Source: an uncultured Candidatus Melainabacteria bacterium
Lineage (GTDB): Bacteria; Cyanobacteriota; Vampirovibrionia; Gastranaerophilales; Gastranaerophilaceae
DNA: 16,423 bases
Reading direction: 5' to 3'
NCBI GenBank assembly: GCA_934754735.1
Contig: CAKVJE010000038.1
Location: forward strand, 1-16,423
This document shows positions 1 to 6,143 of this stretch, one piece after another. Made by a program: the position numbers and the translations under genes. The notes beneath the pieces are model-generated. The model saw only the letters and a program-made list of their open reading frames with translations. It was not told where the DNA came from and did not search any database. Each line of letters opens with the position of its first letter. Positions within the stretch are counted from its first letter, which is position 1.

Positions 1-586
1 GTACTACAAACCCCGGAATACCTTTTGCCATAACGGCTAAACCTGAAAAAATATAGAATAACCACCAGAAGTATTTTCTATTTTTTTCTTCGCAGAATGT
101 TGTTAGGATACCAAAGCATAATGAGAACCAAACGCAAGTCGCAACAACGATATCAAGAATTGCAAATTTTGATAGGATTAAAAATTCAAGAGAAGTAGAA
201 AGGATTAGTGCAGAAACTACACCATAACTTCTTGAAATAATTTTTCTTCCTATAAAATATGTTAGAAATTCGCAAAGTGTGCCATACATTGCGACCGGAA
301 AGCGTGCTGTGAATTCCGTAATTTTGCCAAATAAAGCAAAAGATAAACATTCGCCCCAAAAGTATAATGGAGGTTTTTCAAAAAAGAATTCGTTATTAAG
401 ATAAAGTGTCAAAAAATCTTTTGTGTTAAACATGTCTTTTGACATAGAAACATATCTTGATTCATCGACATCCATTAAGGCGTACGCCCAAATGTTATGG
501 AAAAATATAAAATAGAACAATATTCCTAATCCAAGAATCGTAAACAATTCTTGATGTTTAACAACAAACTCTCTAATTTTTGACAT
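1..586 (-). CDS. GT39/ArnT-like membrane glycosyltransferase, N-terminal part
   Basis: This reading frame starts at an ATG at 586 and runs open for 195 codons off the left edge, so the C-terminal part is missing. Translation gives a hydrophobic first segment (residues about 16-36), then D-V-D-E-S-R-Y (about 39-45), the expected acidic catalytic site in the first periplasmic loop of GT39/GT83 enzymes, then FFEKPPLYFW (68-77), the classic 'YFEKPPL' motif of ArnT and PMT-type proteins. Further membrane helices follow, and the visible part ends in GLAVMAKGIPG, also typical of the family. Such enzymes use polyprenyl-phosphate sugars to glycosylate lipids or proteins at the outer face of the inner membrane; the acceptor cannot be read here. 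A strong AGAGGAG ribosome-binding site precedes the ATG. Family assignment is firm, substrate unknown. Confidence 0.88.
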   Translation of the reverse strand, partial: MSKIREFVVKHQELFTILGLGILFYFIFFHNIWAYALMDVDESRYVSMSKDMFNTKDFLTLYLNNEFFFEKPPLYFWGECLSFALFGKITEFTARFPVAMYGTLCEFLTYFIGRKIISRSYGVVSALILSTSLEFLILSKFAILDIVVATCVWFSLCFGILTTFCEEKNRKYFWWLFYIFSGLAVMAKGIPGFVV

Positions 587-745
587 ACACTATCTTCTCC
601 TCTTTAGTAATTGTATCATAAAATCAAATTGTATCTAAAACTCTTTCAAAATATTCCATGCGTAGTGTGGGAAAAGCAGAAGCGGTTCCCACCTTTTTGA
701 TTAACACGACTTTTATAAATTAATAGAACCGTTTTTTTTTTTAAG

Positions 746-782
746 CTGGATTGTTTCGGTTCTAACGAACCTCACAATGACG
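746..782 (+). repeat. Degenerate dispersed repeat (CTGGATTG...CAATGACG type)
   Basis: The stretch begins CTGGATTGTTTCGG and ends CTCACAATGACG. It resembles the intergenic repeat seen in many AT-rich bacterial genomes whose ends read CTGGATTGCTTC and CTCGCAATGACG. A more decayed relative is at 8575-8620. The identification rests on recalled pattern likeness only. Confidence 0.4.
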
Positions 783-835
783 CTCAACAAGTAGCCGTCG
801 GTTGGACAATTTTTATCCAATATGACAAATGAATA

Positions 836-948
836 AATGTTAATGGTGCAAAAAATTGCACCCTACATTTCTTGAATAAATTACGTTCAAAATTGAACAT
901 ATATTTCTTTATCAATTGTAGGGTGCAATTTTTTGCACCATTAACATT
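836..948. repeat. Nested palindromic hairpin, MITE-like
   Basis: Two perfect 32-bp inverted arms lie at 836-867 and 917-948. Each arm contains its own stem-loop (GGTGCAA-AAAA-TTGCACC). The 49-bp centre adds a third palindrome, GTTCAA-AA-TTGAAC at 885-898, and a further imperfect pairing (TTGAATAAA with TTTATCAA). The whole 113 bp can fold into one long hairpin or several small ones. It codes for nothing credible and lies in the 3' region after bioF. It could be a palindromic mobile repeat, an mRNA 3'-end stabiliser, or both. It lacks a clear U-run after the stem. Confidence 0.75.
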
Positions 949-1010
949 CTTTTCATTATCCTTCAAATACGAAAGAGGAGAACCGCTTACGCTTTTCCCA
1001 CCTTTTTTAA

Positions 1011-2129
1011 TTATCTAACTATATCTAAAACCCTTGCAAAATCTTCCAGTTTACAATCCGCGGTCAAAGAAATTCTTAATCTTGAAGTTCCTTCAGGCAC
1101 AGTAGGTGGGCGAATGGCAGGAATATAAAATCCTTCAGCTCTTAGTTTTTCTGAAATTTTTACAGTATCCTCATTTGAGCCGATAACAATTGGAATTATT
1201 TGAGTTGTGGAAACAGTCTCCATTCCTCGTTCTGTCATTAAATTATGAACATCTTTTGTAAGTTTTGTTAATTTATTCTTTTGTTCTTCCAAAAAGCTTC
1301 GTTTTTCAGTCAATAACCAATTTGACCATGCAATATTTAGCGGGGGAATTGATGTAGAAAATATGAATGAGCGCGCTTTGTTAATCAAATACGAAATAAT
1401 TGTTTCAGAAGATACGCAAAACGCTCCGAATGAGCCGACAGCTTTTCCAAATGTTGCTGTTATTATATCGATATCTTTACCGCCCGTATAGCCTGCTAAT
1501 GTTTTTCCATAAGCGCAAAACGCATGAGCTTCATCTATCATTAACAAACAATCGTATTTGTTTTTAAGTTCGATCAGTTTTTCAATGTTTGCAACATCAC
1601 CATCCATACTGAAAACGGATTCTGAAACAATGATTGCCCTTTTGTAATTCTTACGTTTAGCCTGTAAAAGTTTTTCCAGATTATCGTAATCAAAATGTTT
1701 GTAACGGATAAAATCGCCTTGTGCAAGTTGCATGCCATCAATAATACTGGCATGGTTTAATTTATCAGAAAAAACAACATCTCCGCGGCCAATTAGTGCA
1801 GATATCACTCCTAAATTACATTGATAACCGGTATTGAAAATCAAAGCAGCTTCTTTGTTAAAAATCTTAGCGACAGTTTTTTCTAAGGCTTTATATTCAG
1901 GTGAAGAACCTGTTAAAAGTCTTGCAGATGCTGTAGAAAGCTGATAAAAATTATTCTGCAAGAATTCTTTTTCAAGTTCTGTTTTTGTACTTATACCCAA
2001 ATAATCGTTGGAAGCAAAATTTACATATTCTTTGCCGTCAATCACTATTTTTCCGTCTGTTTTTGATTCTATATTTGGTATAGTTCTCAATTGTCCCTTA
2101 CTTTTTAAGAGCTCCAATTCGTTTATCAT
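1011..2129 (-). CDS. bioF: 8-amino-7-oxononanoate synthase (KAPA synthase)
   Basis: PLP enzyme that condenses a pimeloyl thioester with L-alanine to form 8-amino-7-oxononanoate, the first ring-building step of biotin synthesis; cytosolic. The 372-residue protein is slightly short for the family (about 380-390). Visible motifs: FASNDYLG (38-45), TGSSPEY (73-79), LNHAS with H126 over the cofactor ring, SVFSMDGD (171-178), the DEAHA box with D199 and H202, and TATFGKA with the Schiff-base lysine K229. Glycine C-acetyltransferase and ALA synthase share this fold, but length and N-terminus fit BioF best. It starts inside the 3' end of ctpA (32-bp overlap), preceded by AAGGAAG nine bases before the ATG, so the two are likely co-transcribed and translationally coupled. 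No other bio gene is in the window. Confidence 0.88.
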   Translation of the reverse strand: MINELELLKSKGQLRTIPNIESKTDGKIVIDGKEYVNFASNDYLGISTKTELEKEFLQNNFYQLSTASARLLTGSSPEYKALEKTVAKIFNKEAALIFNTGYQCNLGVISALIGRGDVVFSDKLNHASIIDGMQLAQGDFIRYKHFDYDNLEKLLQAKRKNYKRAIIVSESVFSMDGDVANIEKLIELKNKYDCLLMIDEAHAFCAYGKTLAGYTGGKDIDIITATFGKAVGSFGAFCVSSETIISYLINKARSFIFSTSIPPLNIAWSNWLLTEKRSFLEEQKNKLTKLTKDVHNLMTERGMETVSTTQIIPIVIGSNEDTVKISEKLRAEGFYIPAIRPPTVPEGTSRLRISLTADCKLEDFARVLDIVR

Positions 2130-3348
2130 TATTCAATACTTCCTTAGCTTTTTCTAACTGTTCGTCTTTTTGATTTCCAACAAAAAAATCAAACTCATTG
2201 CCGACTTCAATATCCGGTTTAATACCCAATTTGTTAATATCAGTACCGTTTGGAGTTAAGTAACGCGCAATCGTTACATTAACGCCGGTTTGGTTAGGTA
2301 ATGGTACAACTTTTTGTACTAAACCCTTACCAAAAGTTTTTCTGCCGACAAGAGTCGCTTTATGTGTGTCTTTTAGCGCTCCGGAAAGAATTTCACTAGC
2401 GCTTGCACTTGCACCGTTGACCAAAACTACTACAGGTTTTTGCAAGCCCAAGTGCTCATCTTGAGCTTTGATTGATTTTGTGTAACCGTTTCTATATATA
2501 ATATCAACAATGGTTCCGTTATTGATAAACATATCTGCGATAAATACAGCGTTGTCTAAAAGTCCGCCTGTATTTCCACGCAAATCAAGAATTAGCGCGT
2601 CTGTACTTTTAGTGTTTTCTAAAGCTTCCATAAATTCGTTTGGTGTAGTTCCGCTCATAAAGCTTAAAATTTGTATATAACCTATGTGATTGTCTAACAC
2701 AGAGCTTTTTACACTCTTGATTTTGATTTCTTTGCGCTTAATTTTTTTTGTAAGTTTTTTGTTTTTTCTTAGAATAGTTAGCTCTACAATACTATTTTCA
2801 GGGCCTCTAACTAAAGTTGCAACATCTGATACGTTCATACCATTAATATCTTTGCCGTTAACAGCTGTTATTATGTCTCCTTGTTTAAGTTGAGCAAAAT
2901 CCGCAGGAGTAGCAGGCATTACATTAAAAATTTCTATTTTGCCTGCGTTAGAATATATATTTACGCCTATTCCATAAATTTTTGAAGTTATTGAAGTTGT
3001 TAAATCTTCAAAATCTTTTTTTGGCATAAAACGTGTATAAGGTTCGTCCAAACTTGCAATCATTGTATCAATCGCAATTCTGGCATCTTCATCAGTTTTG
3101 ATTTTATTTTTGTAATGCTCTTTCCAACGATACCAATTTTGATGATTTAAACTCGGTTCGTAGTATTCGCGGTTTATAACTTTCCAAGTCTTATCAAATA
3201 GTTTTTGCGGCGCAACTTCTTCTGTGTTTATTAAATTTTGGCGTGCATAAAATGCATTAGTTTTAGTAAAAATTGACATAAAAACTTTGTTAAAAATTAC
3301 TAAAATTAAAACGGACAATATAAATATTAATAATTGCTTTTTGTTCAT
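2098..3348 (-). CDS. ctpA: S41 carboxyl-terminal processing protease (CtpA family)
   Basis: Membrane-anchored serine protease acting on C-termini of exported proteins. I chose the ATG at 3348 (416 residues, MNKKQLLIF...) because a hydrophobic anchor follows at once; a TTG at 3366 would only prepend six residues. Order of parts: N-terminal anchor (about 5-24), helical region, PDZ domain (about 123-195, YGIGVNIYS to VELTILR), then the S41 core. Core motifs are LDLRGNTGGLL, NGASASASEI with the likely nucleophile S316, and KTFGKGLVQ with the general-base lysine K341. The Ser-Lys spacing of 25 equals that of E. coli Prc. It overlaps bioF by 32 bp. No clear Shine-Dalgarno sequence precedes the start; TTGATT-17-TTAAAT lies just upstream, so a very short leader is possible but weakly supported. 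Confidence 0.88.
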   Translation of the reverse strand: MNKKQLLIFILSVLILVIFNKVFMSIFTKTNAFYARQNLINTEEVAPQKLFDKTWKVINREYYEPSLNHQNWYRWKEHYKNKIKTDEDARIAIDTMIASLDEPYTRFMPKKDFEDLTTSITSKIYGIGVNIYSNAGKIEIFNVMPATPADFAQLKQGDIITAVNGKDINGMNVSDVATLVRGPENSIVELTILRKNKKLTKKIKRKEIKIKSVKSSVLDNHIGYIQILSFMSGTTPNEFMEALENTKSTDALILDLRGNTGGLLDNAVFIADMFINNGTIVDIIYRNGYTKSIKAQDEHLGLQKPVVVLVNGASASASEILSGALKDTHKATLVGRKTFGKGLVQKVVPLPNQTGVNVTIARYLTPNGTDINKLGIKPDIEVGNEFDFFVGNQKDEQLEKAKEVLNNDKRIGALKK

Positions 3349-3430
3349 ACCACAATTTAACATCAAGAACGAAGTCTAATCAATATACTTATCATATTTA
3401 AGCATGCTATTTTTTTATCTTTTATTTTTT

Positions 3431-3479
3431 TAATTAAAAAAAGACTGATTTTAATTAATGAAACCAGTCTTTTTAATTA
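3431..3479 (-). terminator. Intrinsic terminator after the GGDEF gene
   Basis: A stem pairs AAAAAGACTG with CAGTCTTTTT, extended by TAATTA/TAATTA on the outside, with U-runs on both sides. It starts 18 bp after the stop of the minus-strand GGDEF gene and separates it from ctpA. The run of T on either strand means it could also work in reverse. Confidence 0.75.
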
Positions 3480-3496
3480 TTTATTCTTATAAAAAT

Positions 3497-4369
3497 TTAC
3501 ATTTCTAAATTCATTTGAGAGAATTGAATAATCTTGTTTCTGCCTCTGTGTTTAGCGTTATACAAAGCGTGCTCGGCGTATCTGATAACAGTATTAGCAT
3601 CTTCTTCAACATCAGGCATGCAAGGATATGTTGAAATCCCGCCTGAAACAGTAACTTTATGCGGTTCTTCTTCTCCGGCAGGGATGAATTCCATTTTTTC
3701 TACTTCTCTTCTAAATCTTTCACCAAATAAAAATGCATTTTCTTCTGAAGTATTAGGAAGAACTAGTAAAAATTCTTCGTCGCCATATCGAGTTAAGATA
3801 TCTTCTTTTCTAATCATAGCGCTCAATTTATTAGCAATTTTTGTTAACAAAATATCGCCCCATTCGTAACCATACATATCATTGACAACTTTGAAAAAGT
3901 CTAAATCAAATAATATGCAAGACAATTTTGTGCCATAACGTCTTGCTCTTGAAATTTCTTCTTCCAAACGTTCTTGCAAGTATTTTCTGTTATGCAATCC
4001 TGTTAAATCGTCAGTAGTTGAAACTTTTTCTAATTTGTCTTTGTTTGCTTTAATTTTTAACAAAGCATTTACACGAACTATCAATTCATCAGTATTTGTA
4101 GGATCTTTAATAAAATCAAAGCCTTCTGCTCTTACTGTAACATCTCTTCTTGTTGGTCCAAAGAACAAAATCGGACAAGGGAATTTGTTTGTCATTAAAG
4201 CATCTTTTGCCAAATCAATATTTTCAACAATCATCAAAGATGGATTGATAACTGCATAATCTTTCATTTTATCTATTGATACAACCCTTACATCTGCTTC
4301 ATCAATATCCATAAGTGTTGCCTGTAATTCCGGCATCGGTTTTGTTGAATAAACTACAATGTTGCTCAT
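3497..4369 (-). CDS. Diguanylate cyclase-like protein with degenerate receiver and GDEEF motif
   Basis: The 290-residue protein has two parts. Residues about 1-105 look like a response-regulator receiver fold, but where a phospho-accepting Asp would be expected the strand reads LMIVENID, so phosphorylation is doubtful. Residues about 115-285 are a GGDEF domain (DDLTGLHNRKYL; metal-binding FDLDFFK with D155; NDMYGYEWGD) that would make cyclic-di-GMP from two GTP. The signature is RYGDEEF (194-200) rather than RYGGDEF or RYGGEEF: the second glycine is Asp. An intact inhibitory site RKED (187-190) lies exactly five residues upstream. A strong AGAGGAAG ribosome-binding site supports the start. 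It is divergent from nupC and ends at a terminator, so probably monocistronic. Domain call is firm, enzyme activity uncertain. Confidence 0.88.
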   Translation of the reverse strand: MSNIVVYSTKPMPELQATLMDIDEADVRVVSIDKMKDYAVINPSLMIVENIDLAKDALMTNKFPCPILFFGPTRRDVTVRAEGFDFIKDPTNTDELIVRVNALLKIKANKDKLEKVSTTDDLTGLHNRKYLQERLEEEISRARRYGTKLSCILFDLDFFKVVNDMYGYEWGDILLTKIANKLSAMIRKEDILTRYGDEEFLLVLPNTSEENAFLFGERFRREVEKMEFIPAGEEEPHKVTVSGGISTYPCMPDVEEDANTVIRYAEHALYNAKHRGRNKIIQFSQMNLEM

Positions 4370-4430
4370 AAATCTTCCTCTTATTTGAAATTCGTTTCTC
4401 TTATATTAAATATACACTAATTGTAACACT

Positions 4431-4460
4431 TTGTAAAACATTTCTTTTTTATGGTAGAAT
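4431..4460 (+). promoter_or_regulatory. Candidate promoter for the CNT transporter gene
   Basis: TTGTAA (4431-4436) and TAGAAT (4455-4460) are 18 bp apart and lie 27 bp before the ATG at 4488, in the divergent gap with the GGDEF gene. AAGGAGTG supplies the ribosome-binding site. Assigned by consensus likeness only. Confidence 0.45.
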
Positions 4461-4487
4461 TATTGAGTAGCTTATCAAGGAGTGTAA

Positions 4488-5756
4488 ATGGAAAGATTTA
4501 TCGGACTTATCGGGATTGTAGTAATATTTTTAATCGTTTTTCTAATGTCAAATAACAGAAAAGCTATTAATTACAAGACCATAGGAACAGGTTTTTTATT
4601 GCAAGTTTTGCTTGCTGTATTTATTTTTAAAGTTCCGATTGGGCAAAAAATGTTCTTAATGATAGGTCTATTCATCCAAAAAATTCTTGAATTTGCGACA
4701 GAAGGCGGTTTGTTCGTATTTGGCGCATTGCTACAAAATGACAAATTAATTGAGCTTTTTGGCAAAAGCGGAACGATTTTTGCGGTTCAGCTTATTTGCA
4801 CAAACATTTTCATGATGGTTTTAGTAAATATTCTTTATTATTACGGAATAATGCAGAGAGTTGTTGCAATTCTTGGTAAAGCAATGAATAAACTAATGCA
4901 TATTTCTGGAGCAGAAGCTCTTTCAAACGTAGCAAGCTCATTTGTAGGACAAATCACAGCGCAAATCATGATTAAACCTTATTTAGAAAAATTAACACGT
5001 TCTGAATTGTTAGCTTCTATGGCGGGAAGTATGGCTTGTATTTCTGGCGCTATTATGCCAATTTATATTGGCATGGGAATTCCTGCACATTATATTTTAG
5101 CATCATCTGTTATGGCGGCTCCTGGAGCTATGATTTTGACAAAAATTGTTTACCCTGAAACAGGTGAACCGGAAACAAGAGATAATATAAGAATTTCAAA
5201 GAGAAGAACTTTTGCAAACGTTTTTGAAGCTATTTCAAACGGAGCATCTGATGGTATGAAAGTTGCAATTAACGTTACAGCAATGATTTTAGCACTTGTA
5301 GCGCTTGTTGCATTTATAGATTGGGTATTAGGTTTAGGTGGCATGTTCTGTTATAAATTTATACCGGGCTGTTCACATTTTGCATTTTTATCACATTTAT
5401 CTTTGAAATTAATATTAGGAAAGATTTTTGCAATATTTGCGATAATTCTTGGTGTTCCGCTTCATGATGCTTCAACAGTCGGAGCCTTAATGGGTACAAA
5501 ATTAGTTCTTAATGAAATGGTTGCTTATGTAGGTTTAACTCATGTAGCGCAATCTCTTGACCCAAAAAGCTTTATGATTGCAAGTTTTGCATTATGCAGC
5601 TTTGGTAATTTTGGTTCAATTGCTATTCAAATTGGTGGTATTGGAGAACTTGCGCCAAACCAAAAGAAAAATCTTGCAAGATTAGGTCTAAGAGCTCTTA
5701 TATGCGGAACTTTGAGCTGTTATCTGTCAGCTGCAATCGTTGGTGTTCTGTTATAG
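4488..5756 (+). CDS. nupC: Concentrative nucleoside transporter (CNT/NupC family)
   Basis: Inner-membrane symporter of the CNT family, which imports nucleosides with sodium or protons. The 422 residues show many membrane helices and family landmarks: LFVFGALL (75-82), SNVASSFVGQ (146-155), AAPGAMILTK (210-219), LNEMVAY (341-347), FGNFGSIAIQIGGIG (372-386) and LARLGLRA (396-403). In Vibrio cholerae CNT the nucleoside is held by Q-T-E in the first re-entrant hairpin and by a Glu, Asn and Ser in the second half. Here the second-half residues are kept (E343, N374, S377), but the first-half GQTEAPL reads GQITAQI (154-160), replacing Thr and Glu by Ile and Thr. The substrate may therefore differ from ordinary nucleosides. 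The gene symbol denotes the family only. Its last 59 bp overlap a gene on the other strand. Confidence 0.88.
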   Translation: MERFIGLIGIVVIFLIVFLMSNNRKAINYKTIGTGFLLQVLLAVFIFKVPIGQKMFLMIGLFIQKILEFATEGGLFVFGALLQNDKLIELFGKSGTIFAVQLICTNIFMMVLVNILYYYGIMQRVVAILGKAMNKLMHISGAEALSNVASSFVGQITAQIMIKPYLEKLTRSELLASMAGSMACISGAIMPIYIGMGIPAHYILASSVMAAPGAMILTKIVYPETGEPETRDNIRISKRRTFANVFEAISNGASDGMKVAINVTAMILALVALVAFIDWVLGLGGMFCYKFIPGCSHFAFLSHLSLKLILGKIFAIFAIILGVPLHDASTVGALMGTKLVLNEMVAYVGLTHVAQSLDPKSFMIASFALCSFGNFGSIAIQIGGIGELAPNQKKNLARLGLRALICGTLSCYLSAAIVGVLL

Positions 5757-6018
5757 AGAGGATTTCATCTTCTATTAATATCCCTTTGTTAATGATTTCT
5801 GAAATTCGTTCAGAAAGAATTGTTAGCATGTTTATGTAATTATTTCTTTCTGCGCTCAATAGTGCTACCATTTCTCGCGGAATTCCATAATATTGTCCGC
5901 TAAATTCGATGTTTTCACAGTTAGATCTTGTAACTTGGACTAGCGTGTCGATTTTGTAAAGTTCATTAAATGTTTCTTGATAAAATGACAATAGTTGGCT
6001 ACCACATTTTTTACTCAT
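5698..6018 (-). CDS. Small protein of unknown function
   Basis: A 106-residue frame I do not recognise. It looks real: the ATG at 6018 is preceded by AGGGG at a normal distance, the composition is like neighbouring proteins, and the sequence is an amphipathic, mostly helical pattern (FYQETFNELYKIDTLVQV; AERNNYINMLTILSERISEI) with no signal peptide or long hydrophobic segment. Its C-terminal 19 codons overlap the end of nupC tail to tail. It lies downstream of the GH57 gene on the same strand (125-bp gap) and could be read through from it. It may be a short adaptor or coiled protein, but that is only a guess from composition. Confidence 0.6.
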   Translation of the reverse strand: MSKKCGSQLLSFYQETFNELYKIDTLVQVTRSNCENIEFSGQYYGIPREMVALLSAERNNYINMLTILSERISEIINKGILIEDEILSITEHQRLQLTDNSSKFRI

Positions 6019-6143
6019 TTCATACCCCTATACTATAAATAAAACTTCTTAATTCCTTTATATTACCAGTATAGAACGATTAGAAAATTTGTCGCTAATG
6101 TATTTTCCAATCTCTAAAATTCGTCAAATTTTTTTTAAGAGTT

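Larger units (their letters stand above)
667..1001. repeat. Outer inverted-repeat pair bounding the intergenic element
   Basis: The 22-mer at 667-688 (GTGGGAAAAGCAGAAGCGG then TTC) recurs in inverted orientation at 980-1001, differing only at the two central bases (AG versus GT). The left copy is also a small hairpin by itself (GTGGGAA...TTCCCAC, 667-692). The pair bounds about 335 bp of non-coding sequence, as terminal repeats of a small non-autonomous element would. No target duplication was recognised. Confidence 0.6.
587..1010. other. Repeat-filled intergenic gap, no credible gene
   Basis: This 424-bp gap lies between the bioF stop and the start of the glycosyltransferase gene. I see no credible coding region. 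It holds an outer inverted-repeat pair (667-688 with 980-1001), a long nested hairpin (836-948), and a degenerate copy of a 'CTGGATTG...CAATGACG' dispersed-repeat type (746-782). The part next to the glycosyltransferase (587-660) presumably carries that gene's promoter, but no convincing -35/-10 pair stands out. Confidence 0.75.

Noticed and set aside
784..966. 60-codon minus-strand open frame
   Set aside because: It lies inside the nested palindromes, and its protein is just the translated inverted repeat; no ribosome-binding site and no family likeness.
1011..2129. Glycine C-acetyltransferase or ALA synthase instead of BioF
   Set aside because: Same fold, but length, N-terminus and local motifs fit BioF better; not absolutely excluded from sequence alone.
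3346..3366. TTG at 3366 as the ctpA start
   Set aside because: It adds six residues before the membrane anchor without a ribosome-binding site; the ATG at 3348 gives a normal anchor.
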